A stretch of 14,418 nucleotides of DNA, taken from NCBI GenBank assembly GCA_033297205.1, contig MU859466.1:1-14418 (forward strand). Reading direction: 5' to 3'. Made by a program: the position numbers and the translations under genes. The notes under the pieces are model-generated. The model had not been told where the DNA came from. It did no database searches and worked only from the letters and a program-made list of their open reading frames with translations. This document shows positions 1-7,822 of the stretch, piece after piece (position 1 is the first letter of the stretch; each line of letters starts with the position of its first letter). The DNA comes from Pseudoneurospora amorphoporcata (lineage: Eukaryota > Ascomycota > Sordariomycetes > Sordariales > Sordariaceae).

Positions 1-163
1 TGATACGTACCTCAAGTACGTACCGATTCCCTTTGGCATAAGAAGGTCTTGAAGCCCAACCTTCTCCTGGAAGTTGAAAGGATGAACAAGGCCTTCGAGA
101 CCAAAGTAGTTTATCAGCGGAATTGAACTATTGTTCCAAGCCCAGAAACCTGCCCTTGTCACA
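1..163 (-). mobile_element. Helitron 3'-end module, copy 1 (attached to RepHel)
   Basis: Helitron orientation runs right to left, so this is the 3' part of the autonomous element: the last 11 helicase codons, the stop and the downstream non-coding DNA. Nearly the same sequence occurs at 12218-12381 and 13706-13868, with only a handful of differences. Similarity between all three stops abruptly after TTGTCACA (156-163 here). The window starts inside the module, so its outer end is not visible in this copy. Confidence 0.8.
4..22 (-). other. Candidate Helitron 3'-terminal hairpin
   Basis: TACGTAC (4-10), loop CTCAA, GTACGTA (16-22): a perfect 7-bp stem with a 5-nt loop. It recurs at 12221-12239 (perfect) and 13709-13727 (one G-T pair). 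Helitrons usually carry a short hairpin about 10-12 nt before a CTRR 3' end. In copies 2 and 3 a CTGA (plus-strand TCAG at 12203-12206 and 13691-13694) lies 14 nt beyond the hairpin. Because similarity between copies 2 and 3 continues past that point, this CTGA is not proven to be the end. Confidence 0.4.
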
Positions 164-433
164 AATTGGTAGTTTCTCTGGCAACCTCCTGGCCTCATCA
201 GCAGCCCGTATAACGAATGTTCGGTTAGATGTTATGCGTAGAGCACTCAAATCGAAGGGTTTATCGAATAGAAGGCCCTGCAACGTTTTAACCCGTGAGC
301 AAGCTACATATGTAAGCCCAGCTTGGAAGTCTTTCTTCGAGATATCGACTACCGCTATGTCGAGTGTACAACCCTGTGACTTATGCACCGTGATGGCATA
401 TGCGATGACCAACGGAAACTGTGTTCTTTTACA
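128..433 (-). CDS. RepHel C-terminus: helicase motifs V and VI beyond the last stop
   Basis: In the same frame after TAG 436-434 the sequence reads CKRTQFPLVIAYAITVHKSQ, the standard approach to PIF1 motif V, followed by motif VI YVACSRVKTLQGL with its arginine. It ends CDKGRFLGLEQ at TAG 130-128. About 100 codons. Motifs V and VI look intact, which suggests the upstream stop is young. The last 11 codons are shared at DNA level with two other places in the window (12349-12381, 13836-13868). Confidence 0.85.
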   Translation of the reverse strand, partial: CKRTQFPLVIAYAITVHKSQGCTLDIAVVDISKKDFQAGLTYVACSRVKTLQGLLFDKPFDLSALRITSNRTFVIRAADEARRLPEKLPICDKGRFLGLEQ

Positions 434-2452
434 CTAGGCATTCCTGTGAGACAGGTAGTCTCGTGTAATCTTAAAGACTGGCACCACATTCTGGAATCTT
501 TCCTGGTCTTCTTCAGGAAAGCAGGGAGGCCCAGTATACCGGTCAAATTTGACGAGTATAATAAAAGGGGTGCCTTCTGGTTGCTCTTCATTATACATCT
601 CTCTGTTGGGGAAGTTGGCATCCCATGCCACATCAAAGACTGTACCCAACGCACCGTTGACTAGGCCAGCCTCAGTCCAGAGATTTTCAGTAAGCATAAC
701 CCTACTGCCTATCATCAACGGTAATTCAACCTGTAAATTGTTGACTTCGGCACTATCAACGTTTTTAGCACCAACACCTTCGTGCTCAGCATGAAGTATA
801 AGACATGGCTGATTCAATGCTTCCATATGCTCGATATTGTATGCTTTAACATCGTCGCGTTTAGGGTAGATGCGTATAGCATTAGCGAAGGTGTCCTGCT
901 CCTCTTGCGGTACCTGGAGTCGAGATCGAGTGCATAGTAACTGCCAATGTTGACGGGTAGGCAGATTATTTCGTAATCCTTCCAATGTATCCCTGAATGC
1001 CGCTTGATCGTCTCCCTGTTGGCGAACGATTTGCTGCAATTCAACGGTTTTGTTGAATGCATAGTAGCAATTACGCCCGCCAGCCTCAAGAGCCGATAAA
1101 ACCTGTTGATCATGAAACAGCGGTTTTTGTCGTATTGGCGGCAATTGATAGAAATCGCCAAGTAGAAGGATACTTCTACCACCAAATAGCTCAGTCTGGA
1201 ATTCAGGGAAGGCCTGCCGCAGTCTTTGGTTGATAAAGTTGATCGTATGAAGGCCAAGCATTGATTTCTCGTCAATAATGAAGTATTGATATGGCCGGAG
1301 TCTTCGCTGTAAATCGGTAAGGTCAATGCCCGATAGTGCTGCAATGGCCACTTCTGGATCATTCTGGTTGACGTTTTTGGGAGCGATGGGTAACTTGAAT
1401 AACGAATGTAGAGTCTGGCCATTGATATTGTTAGCTGCTACTCCAGTTGGAGCACCACGGATAACCGGATCACTCTTTCTTGCTGCTCTAGCCATCTGCT
1501 TTAGTTTGAAAGACAAAAGCTGAATGAGATGTGACTTCCCAGTGCCTCCGCGGCCATCAACCTGTAAAAGTAGGGGTGGGATACGGATGATCTGTTGAAT
1601 GTCATCATTACAGTCAAGAATAGACTGATAATGAGCAACGAACTGATCAAAGACGACTCTCTGGGCTGGATTGAGGGTATCAATGGCTGAGGAAGTAACG
1701 GCCTCGGCTTCTGCGATCAAATGACGGTTGTCGGTCTTTATATTGCCCCAATAATTGTGTTGCAATTCCAGCAAGTGTTGATAACCCAAATGGTTGTGCC
1801 AGTTGTATAAGACATCTTGAGGCCTATAGCCGAGTATCCTAAAGTCTCGATCGTCGTCATCACCACCTCGTTGATGTGCAGGAACCTCTCTGGCTAACAC
1901 TTGCCATGGTTCTCGTCGTCTTTCTTCCTCGGCTGGGGGTTCAAACTCGTCGTCTGGTTCGCCATCAGGTATACTACCATAGTAATCGTCAGGGTGGTCA
2001 TGCTCTTCAGTGCAGATTAACCATGCATCAGAATAGGTTTCCCACTCCTCTCGAATCCCGTCTCTTTTAATAACACCAAACAACTCGACTTGAGTTCGAT
2101 GGGGATGTTGCAACATTAGCTTAACTCTGCACCACTCTTCATAGTTGGCTTGGTCTTCCATATCGGATTTGTAAATAGGGTAGTAATTGAGTACCTTCTT
2201 TTTGGCACGGTCTCCTAGACGGCGATTACTATCAAATCGAGTAAGCCATTCGAAATAGCTGATGTTCTCGAGGTTGCCGGGGCGAGATAAATACTTGGAG
2301 TATAGACTGCGAGTTTGAACTGGTTGACCGTGTCGAATAAGAACTCCTGCTGGGGGTAACCGGTCTGGATGACGACAATCAACATCAATGACCTTCCGGG
2401 TACTTTGACAAAGCTGTAAGTTAAGAAGCAAATGACTGATTTCCTGAGCCGA
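434..2452 (-). CDS. RepHel exon 3, second part: PIF1-family SF1 helicase core
   Basis: Same frame as the Rep part, directly after its stop, resuming SAQEISHLLLNLQL. It carries the superfamily 1 helicase motifs in order: the Q-like LNPAQRVVFDQF; Walker A GRGGTGKS (1556-1533); motif Ia APTGVAANNINGQTLHSLF; Walker B FIIDEKSMLG (about 1282-1255); motif III LLLGDFYQLPPI; and a VNGALGTV segment. The ATPase would use ATP to unwind the nicked strand during rolling-circle transposition. The frame stops at TAG 436-434, before motifs V and VI, so a protein ending here would lack part of the ATP-binding site. No start codon of its own is expected: the region was translated as part of RepHel. Confidence 0.87.
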   Translation of the reverse strand, partial: SAQEISHLLLNLQLCQSTRKVIDVDCRHPDRLPPAGVLIRHGQPVQTRSLYSKYLSRPGNLENISYFEWLTRFDSNRRLGDRAKKKVLNYYPIYKSDMEDQANYEEWCRVKLMLQHPHRTQVELFGVIKRDGIREEWETYSDAWLICTEEHDHPDDYYGSIPDGEPDDEFEPPAEEERRREPWQVLAREVPAHQRGGDDDDRDFRILGYRPQDVLYNWHNHLGYQHLLELQHNYWGNIKTDNRHLIAEAEAVTSSAIDTLNPAQRVVFDQFVAHYQSILDCNDDIQQIIRIPPLLLQVDGRGGTGKSHLIQLLSFKLKQMARAARKSDPVIRGAPTGVAANNINGQTLHSLFKLPIAPKNVNQNDPEVAIAALSGIDLTDLQRRLRPYQYFIIDEKSMLGLHTINFINQRLRQAFPEFQTELFGGRSILLLGDFYQLPPIRQKPLFHDQQVLSALEAGGRNCYYAFNKTVELQQIVRQQGDDQAAFRDTLEGLRNNLPTRQHWQLLCTRSRLQVPQEEQDTFANAIRIYPKRDDVKAYNIEHMEALNQPCLILHAEHEGVGAKNVDSAEVNNLQVELPLMIGSRVMLTENLWTEAGLVNGALGTVFDVAWDANFPNREMYNEEQPEGTPFIILVKFDRYTGPPCFPEEDQERFQNVVPVFKITRDYLSHRNA

Positions 2453-5395
2453 CTAATCTCTTTCAGCAACTAACTGATTTATTATCTTTGCAGCAAAGGA
2501 GACGGTGGGCCTTGCAGAAGTAACATTGGGCGCAATCTCTGTAGCAATCTCTCTGAAAGTCTTTGACTGCTTTTCTGCTTTCGAGCAGTATTTGGCAATA
2601 TAGTTGGTAACGGCATCATGGCTGGTGCATGGCTGGATATCCGTGTTGGCACGCCATCCTAATGTAATAGTCCGGTTGTGATTGTTCATACGATCATCAT
2701 TTCTTTCTCCATCGTATAAATAATACTTTGAGTTAAGACTCCGTGTGAGGTGTGCTTCTGGGTGGTGATTTCTAGGAAAGTGAAAACGACAGACTTTGAG
2801 TACTGGATCATCGGGTTGAAGAGCACCCTGGTTAAGCCGTTTAACACGAAGGCAATAGTCGTCGGTACAACGGCCATGTCGTTGCATTCGGTTGACCATT
2901 TTAGAGAGGAGGTCGAAAGTGGGTGGGTAGATGCCTTCTTCTTCATCACCAATCCTAATAGCAAGGGGATCTCCTTCACCCTGTTGGCCAACTCTTTCCG
3001 GCTCTGGGTTGAAGGCGGTGACGTGAATACCCCATAGCTCTGCAAATTCCTTCCGAATATCCTCGTTGGTTAAATCAGGTGCATTGATATGTGGTATCCA
3101 GTAAACCCCATGGTTATGGCCACTACCTCGTGCCTGAAATTCAACGCGGCACCACCAGTCCTCGATTTTGAATTTCGGAATCAAGACATACTCTCTAAAT
3201 AATTCGAATCGTCTATCGAGGTGATATGCGGCGATATGAGGGTTCTCTTTCAAGTTCTTTCTTGAAATCCGCTTTTGGCCTTCTGCAGAGGCAACCTTCC
3301 ATTCTTCATAGTTAGGCATATGTCGAGCAAGGCTTTCCCAATGTGTATCGGCCGCACTAAACGTCATGAATAGAGCTGGCATACCCAATGCCTGAACATG
3401 GGCACGAAGTTCACGGCTTCTTCTCATCCAGAATGGCCGTGTACCCCGTATAGAATTGGAAAACCTAATGACTGAGTCCAGTAGCCGACGTGCCTCGGGA
3501 GTGTCGTCTTCAATCGCCTCTCTCAGTTGCTCAACACTGGCGAATTCCTCTCTATTTGAACCCCCACGACCAGACTTTACGAAAAACTTGCTTTTCGAAT
3601 TAGACTGTTTACGCATCAAGGCGTTGAAAACGACAAAAGGGAAACGGTAATGCTTTGCAAATCGACCATCATGCCATTTGAGAGCATGTTGGATATATTC
3701 TTCGAAGTCGATTGATCGCATTCGGGGCTCAACGAAGTCGGCTTTCCCTTGGGGATAAAGGGTTGGAAATGCCCATGATAGAATAGGCTGAGATCTATCC
3801 CATTCCCTTATAGGGGTATTCCGTAATGGGCCGGGCTCAATGAATGGCGGAGGTGGAGGGTGCTGGCCGGGGGCGGGTTCAACCGGTATCTCACCCGGGG
3901 CTTGACTTGCCGGGACCGGCCCTCCACCCAGTTGTTGACGAAGTTGTTCCATATCGGCTTGGTTGGCCACGAGGTTAGGAAGTGCTGCGACTTCTGGCTC
4001 AAAAGCATCCTCATCATCGTCCTCTTCATCAGCGGCATTACCGTTGCCATCACCCTCTTCATCCAGGTTAAGATCCTCGTCAGCTGGGAAGTCATCGGGA
4101 TCGACTTCATGAATGACCAAGTCGTCATATGCACTGCCGTTAGGAAGGTTTGCTAGTTCTTCAAACCGAGCCTCGACAATCTGGACATCTCGGTATCCAG
4201 GATGGTTGGCTTTCAGGTAGTCGAGCCAGACACGAAGCTTGTTCGGGTTAACTGTCATAGTCTGTCTCATTCGCCGGGCAACACGGGGCTCATCCCTAGC
4301 TCTGCGAGGCCGAAGAATAACGATATCGAGGTCCCGGGGTAGTAGGGGTAACTGCCAATAAACATGACCAACATCACGAAGGAAGTTGATGATGTGACCG
4401 GAATATTTGTACTGGGAACCCTTGACAACCCAGACATCGACAAAGACGTGTACTCGGGCAATGAGTTGTTCCTCGACTTGGTTGAGCTCTGGTAAGTCTG
4501 GAACAACACCAAAGTCCAGGTTGTTCTCGGCGCTGAAAAAGTATGAATCACCAGGAGCTCTCCTATCATCGCGATTATGACATTGACGACAGTATTCGTT
4601 GAGCATATGCATCCCAAACCATCTTTGCTGGCATCGTGGACATTTTTCCATGTTGTCCCGTCGTTCGGCTGCTTCGAAAGACTTGATCATGTTGAAATCG
4701 ACATCGGGGATGGCTCTTCGTGGAAGATCTTCCGGCCCATGAAATGGGGGATCTCTTTCAAACTCAACGCCAGGAAGTCCATGAAACTTAGGAGGCCGAG
4801 GGGGAGTTGGCGGTGCAGGTAGTTCAAGACCATCTGCTCCTACTGGAGGAGGCCTGGGACCACGACGAAGTGGCCTTAAAGCAGCCCTAGAGGATTGCCG
4901 AGGCGTAGGAGGTTGAGGTGTACGTGCCGGTGTGCTAAAGGGATTCGTAGATTGTGTTCGAGGATTGTCGTCTTGACACAGATCGCAATATTGTCTTTCC
5001 TCTCCATCATCGAGGTTAAAGAACAACCCCCGCATGAATACCCTTCGGCAACGCAGACAGAATTTCTTCTCGAGGTCGATATTTCCATGAGGTGCACCTA
5101 GTCTGCAGTATGTGCAATGCCCAGTCTCGATATATTTTTCGGCGATACCTCGAGCAAGGCCACAAAGAGGGCAAAAGAAATGATCGACGTCCGGATCATC
5201 GCCATTGAAGAAGTCGTTGTTGTCATCGTAATTGTTGAGATCTTCATTGTTGTCATCATTGATGCCTAGATTTCGCCTCCTCTGGGTCTGGAGCGAAGGG
5301 GTGACGGAAGTCTCTTCATTGTCACGACGACGATGACGGTGTTCTCGCTGGATTTGGGTGATGTCGCGACGTGCTCTGGCAGTCTCTGGGGAATC
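2453..5395 (-). CDS. RepHel exon 3, first part: zinc fingers and HUH/Y2 Rep nuclease
   Basis: Open reading of about 980 codons. Counting from the GTG at 5401, which I treat as intron sequence, the order is: an Asn/Asp-rich stretch; paired CxxC fingers (FFCPLCG/HCTYC, FCLRC/YCDLC, CPRCQQRW/YCRQC); a Pro-rich linker; an acidic stretch; a conserved block (PILSWAFPTLYPQGKADF) typical of Helitron replicases; the metal-binding HUH motif as GSGHNHGVYWIP (His codons 3118-3116 and 3112-3110, about residue 762); a CRFHFPR element; then the two-tyrosine nicking motif NYIAKYCSK (Tyr codons 2602-2600 and 2590-2588). Both tyrosines are present. The middle residue of HUH is Asn, not the usual hydrophobic residue. 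The frame ends at TAG 2455-2453, where a Trp is expected, and continues into the helicase. Confidence 0.85.
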   Translation of the reverse strand, partial: DSPETARARRDITQIQREHRHRRRDNEETSVTPSLQTQRRRNLGINDDNNEDLNNYDDNNDFFNGDDPDVDHFFCPLCGLARGIAEKYIETGHCTYCRLGAPHGNIDLEKKFCLRCRRVFMRGLFFNLDDGEERQYCDLCQDDNPRTQSTNPFSTPARTPQPPTPRQSSRAALRPLRRGPRPPPVGADGLELPAPPTPPRPPKFHGLPGVEFERDPPFHGPEDLPRRAIPDVDFNMIKSFEAAERRDNMEKCPRCQQRWFGMHMLNEYCRQCHNRDDRRAPGDSYFFSAENNLDFGVVPDLPELNQVEEQLIARVHVFVDVWVVKGSQYKYSGHIINFLRDVGHVYWQLPLLPRDLDIVILRPRRARDEPRVARRMRQTMTVNPNKLRVWLDYLKANHPGYRDVQIVEARFEELANLPNGSAYDDLVIHEVDPDDFPADEDLNLDEEGDGNGNAADEEDDDEDAFEPEVAALPNLVANQADMEQLRQQLGGGPVPASQAPGEIPVEPAPGQHPPPPPFIEPGPLRNTPIREWDRSQPILSWAFPTLYPQGKADFVEPRMRSIDFEEYIQHALKWHDGRFAKHYRFPFVVFNALMRKQSNSKSKFFVKSGRGGSNREEFASVEQLREAIEDDTPEARRLLDSVIRFSNSIRGTRPFWMRRSRELRAHVQALGMPALFMTFSAADTHWESLARHMPNYEEWKVASAEGQKRISRKNLKENPHIAAYHLDRRFELFREYVLIPKFKIEDWWCRVEFQARGSGHNHGVYWIPHINAPDLTNEDIRKEFAELWGIHVTAFNPEPERVGQQGEGDPLAIRIGDEEEGIYPPTFDLLSKMVNRMQRHGRCTDDYCLRVKRLNQGALQPDDPVLKVCRFHFPRNHHPEAHLTRSLNSKYYLYDGERNDDRMNNHNRTITLGWRANTDIQPCTSHDAVTNYIAKYCSKAEKQSKTFREIATEIAPNVTSARPTVSFAAKIINQLVAERD

Positions 5396-5457
5396 CTGCA
5401 CAAACGTGAATGGTCAGCACTGACTTGATTGATGATTGATGAAACCGATGGATATAC

Positions 5458-5778
5458 TTGTGAATTCTTTCCTCTTCGAAAGAATGGTGAGATTGAACGA
5501 GCTACACGATCTCGATTCTCAGCCCACGCATCGACATCGATGACTCGGCGGGGTTGTGCTTGTGCCGGTTATGGTCTCGCGGGGGCAGGTGCCAAAGGAC
5601 GAAGGCCGGGAATCTGAGGAGGTCCCATGGGTGCTGCCATGGGCAGGAATGGTTGAGCCGGCCGCTCGGGAGGGTTCTCTTCATCACGATCGGGGACGTT
5701 GGGTTGAAATGCACCTGGCGGAGGCCGAGGTGCTTGTGCCGGGCGAGGAGGGGATAGCACGCTGGCATTTCTCTTCTT
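5458..5778 (-). CDS. RepHel exon 2: proline-rich low-complexity linker
   Basis: 107 codons between a tcaatag|AAG acceptor and a CAA|gtatat donor. It begins KKRNASVLSPPRPAQAP, is rich in Pro, Ala and Arg, and ends in a charged stretch (VIDVDAWAENRDR...FFRRGKNSQ). No catalytic motif is visible; it probably forms a disordered linker between the N-terminal zinc finger and the main body. TAA at 5571-5569 interrupts the frame in a Pro-Gln-Ala context and is readily explained by CAA to TAA. Exon borders are inferred from GT/AG sites and matching phase. Confidence 0.5.
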
Positions 5779-6038
5779 CTATTGAATATATATTAGTTGT
5801 TCGGGGCCAGCCAACACGATGTTGCCTGAGTCGCACCCGCAACCCCCCGCGGCTCGGATCTTTACCCTCGGGGGCACCATTCACCCGCAGGTAGTGGAAC
5901 GATGCGGCATTACTGGGATTCCGTGTAGGATTTACGCATTTTGAAGGATTTACCGTTAAGCAGGCAACACCGGTTGACTGGCGAGGGGAACGGGATCGGG
6001 ATGTGCGGGATGTGTGGGATGTAGGATGGTGTTCTTAC

Positions 6039-6164
6039 CTGAGCTGCCCTGTCGCGACAGCCTATGCAATTCTGCACAAACTTGTTGGGATCTCGCTTGT
6101 TGGCAAATTCTGGGACGGGTTTGTTTTGATGGCATGCCTTGCAATATCTGGTAGGTACATCCAT
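6039..6164 (-). CDS. RepHel exon 1: N-terminal Cys4 zinc-finger exon
   Basis: 42 codons starting MDVPTRYCKACHQNKPVPEF and ending at a CAG|gtaagaac donor. It holds two C-x2-C pairs (YCKAC and NCIGC, about 20 residues apart) with a PVPEF segment between them. From general knowledge, many fungal Helitron helicases open with this kind of short Cys4 module, probably used in DNA binding. A non-ATG extension of the same frame reaches 6251, but ATG at 6164 is the natural start, preceded by a purine-rich stretch on the plus strand (pyrimidine-rich on the coding strand). The link to exon 2 rests on splice-site logic (phase 0 on both sides) and is inferred. Confidence 0.6.
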
Positions 6165-6395
6165 GATGATGACGAAAGGAAAGAAATGCAAAGAACCCCC
6201 AGAAAGAAACCCCAAGAACGAAAAAGGAAATCCGTCGCACGGTCGCACCACCTGGAGACGATGTTAGAAATGGGAAATAAGGCGAGAGAAGGGGAGAACC
6301 AACCTGATTTCAATCTGAGAGATGGGCGAGATCTGATACTTGAAAGGAAGAGTAGAGAGGAGAGTTTGGGAGTTGAGAGATGGGGGGAGGCGAGA

Positions 6396-6402
6396 TTCTT
6401 AT
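6396..6402 (-). promoter_or_regulatory. TATA-like box for RepHel
   Basis: TATAAGA on the minus strand about 230 nt upstream of the proposed RepHel ATG (6164). It is followed by a long stretch (about 6395-6165) that is pyrimidine-rich on the coding strand, a common feature of fungal core promoters. Motif-based only. Confidence 0.35.
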
Positions 6403-6417
6403 ACCCGTTGCGAGCTA

Positions 6418-6460
6418 GCTTGCCGGTCGCTTGCCGGTCGCTTGCCGGTCGCTTGCCGGG
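6418..6460. repeat. Tandem repeat, 11-bp unit GCTTGCCGGTC, about 3.9 copies
   Basis: Three exact copies at 6418-6428, 6429-6439 and 6440-6450, then a partial copy to about 6460. It lies just upstream of the TATA-like box, so it may belong to the 5' end of the Helitron. Its role is unknown. Confidence 0.9.
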
Positions 6461-6547
6461 AGACAGTTGGTTATGCGCGTTTTCTGTCGTCGCGACTGCT
6501 TCTGGCGGTGATAACTGGCGGTGAGGTTGGTGTTGAGATAGAATCGC

Positions 6548-6571
6548 GATGATGATGATGATGATGATGAT
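6548..6571. repeat. GAT microsatellite, 8 copies
   Basis: Eight uninterrupted GAT units followed by GGT GGT. It is simple-sequence DNA in the spacer between the Helitron gene and the methyltransferase gene. Confidence 0.9.
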
Positions 6572-6961
6572 GGTGGTGAGGTGAAAGGTCGAGGTTGAAT
6601 GGCGGGGATGAGTGCGACGAACGGTTGGTCAGTGCGGGTGCCAGGGTTTGCCAGTCTGGTCTGGACTGCCAGAGGTTTGCCAGCCGTTGACAGACGGGGC
6701 CGTGCATTTCGTCGCAAAAATGGCAGGACCCAGTGCGTTCTGGCGCGGACTGTCGAAAACACTGTCCGCGAGTTGACCAATCAGAAGAGGGCTTGGCAAG
6801 GTGCTCTGACCAGTTATAGGGCCGTGCACTAAGTTGACCAATGAGAGGCCTGAGAACTTTGTGAGAAAAGCTGGCTTAAGACGAACCGTCCTTCGACTCC
6901 GCTTCGGTGGATGTAGGTCCCTAAAGTGACACTCCAGACTGTGAAAGTCATCCACCTCTAC

Positions 6962-6985
6962 ATAGTTGAAGCACGCTTCAACTAT
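6962..6985. repeat. Perfect 11-bp palindrome with 2-nt centre
   Basis: ATAGTTGAAGC (6962-6972), AC, GCTTCAACTAT (6975-6985). It could extrude as a cruciform or mark an element end. No further evidence of function. Confidence 0.9.
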
Positions 6986-7101
6986 TTCAGCTCTCTTAGT
7001 TGGTCCACTTTGTAAAAGATGAATGCATCGACAGCTGCCGCAACGGATTCCGCATTTAGCTCCAGGGAGACTTTCAAGCGGTCTTCTTATATATTGGTCT
7101 T

Positions 7102-7152
7102 CGAACCCGTCCCGTAGTTCCGTATTTTCGGGACTCCGGGACCCTGGGTTCG
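7102..7152. repeat. Imperfect inverted repeat, about 51 bp
   Basis: CGAACCC (7102-7108) pairs with GGGTTCG (7146-7152). Inside, TCCCG and AGTTCCG pair with CGGGACT and CGGGA with one wobble and small bulges, around a TATTTT loop. It would form a stable stem-loop on either strand. It lacks the layout of a tRNA. Confidence 0.7.
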
Positions 7153-7690
7153 GGTTGCATCCTATTGGTCAATCTATCTAGCTTACATAAGGGGTTTCTG
7201 ATTGGATCGTAACATCCTTCCTCGGTCCTCCTACTGTAGAATACGAGTACGTACAGGGTTGTAAAAGTATGGCCAGCGAGGCAAATAGAGCAGGAGGCGA
7301 GGGCGGTAGAAGAGCACCGGAAGCAAGAACCCATATACAAAGCCAGATCAAGGCACCAAAGTAGAGCGCTTCGTCTTTATATTTTCCAGGACTTTTTGGT
7401 GAGGATAATTGTATGATGTTCACTACGGCGAACTTTGGCAGGCGCGAACATGACTCTATCATTGGCTATATCCAATCCACATAGTCGATTCACAATGGTA
7501 CGCAGTCGATATACCTGGCCCAGCCCCCGCGTCAGCCAGGAGCTCCTACATATTCCCCAGTGCCTTTTTGACTAGACACTGTAGTTATATCACATAGCCT
7601 AATATCAATTTTTGAGCGGTGAAGGGCAGTTGATATCCGCTGTGACATTTGACAGCACTGTGTCACACTTGAACACTTTAATGAACCGAA

Positions 7691-7751
7691 CCGGGTGCCT
7701 GTCATTTTGGCACTGGCAGCATTCTATAAATCGGACGGTTCTGGCACCCGG
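7691..7751. promoter_or_regulatory. 9-bp inverted repeat around the methyltransferase TATA box
   Basis: CCGGGTGCC (7691-7699) and GGCACCCGG (7743-7751) are perfect inverted copies centred near 7721. A TATAAA at 7725-7730 lies between them. A second pair, TGTGACA (7641-7647) and TGTCACA (7661-7667), lies just upstream. The symmetry suggests a dimeric factor site or a cruciform; this is inferred. Confidence 0.4.
7725..7730 (+). promoter_or_regulatory. TATA box of the methyltransferase gene
   Basis: TATAAA 93 nt upstream of the proposed ATG at 7823, a reasonable distance for a fungal promoter. Confidence 0.5.
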
Positions 7752-7822
7752 ACCACTTCTTGGCCGTTCCATCTTCTTCACCCGAACTTGAATTTCAGGT
7801 AGAAGATATCCAAGATTCGACC

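Larger units (their letters stand above)
128..6164 (-). pseudogene. Helitron Rep-helicase (RepHel), three exons, three in-frame stops
   Basis: Rolling-circle Helitron replicase: an HUH-type Rep nuclease that nicks and joins single-stranded DNA, fused to a PIF1-family helicase that unwinds it. My gene model has exons at 6164-6039, 5778-5458 and 5395-128, with introns 6038-5779 (gtaag...tag) and 5457-5396 (gtatat...gtgcag, with a ctgac branch site). Both introns are phase 0. Spliced length is about 1,904 codons, within the broad range of fungal Helitron proteins. In-frame stops are TAA 5571-5569, TAG 2455-2453 and TAG 436-434. The frame continues on both sides of each stop with family-typical residues, so these are nonsense mutations, not gene ends or frameshifts. 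The first two are explained by CpA-to-TpA changes (Gln and Trp codons), as in RIP. The third is compatible but its ancestral codon is uncertain. Start chosen: ATG at 6164, first in the zinc-finger frame. The element's 3' end is at low coordinates and leaves the window. Confidence 0.85.
6572..7724. other. Intergenic spacer with repeats and inverted repeats, no gene seen
   Basis: No open frame here looks like protein. Visible items: GTTGACCAAT with a following AGA twice (about 6771 and 6833) and a repeated GGGCCGTGCA (about 6698 and 6822); an 8-bp inverted repeat GGTGGATG/CATCCACC (6906-6913, 6949-6956); an 11-bp palindrome at 6962-6985; a large imperfect inverted repeat at 7102-7152; and ATTGG/CCAAT boxes. 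The 5' end of the Helitron must lie somewhere between about 6200 and this region, but I could not place it. Confidence 0.5.

Noticed and set aside
3456..5101. Several plus-strand open frames opposite RepHel
   Set aside because: They are antisense shadows of the Rep coding sequence and have no motifs of their own.
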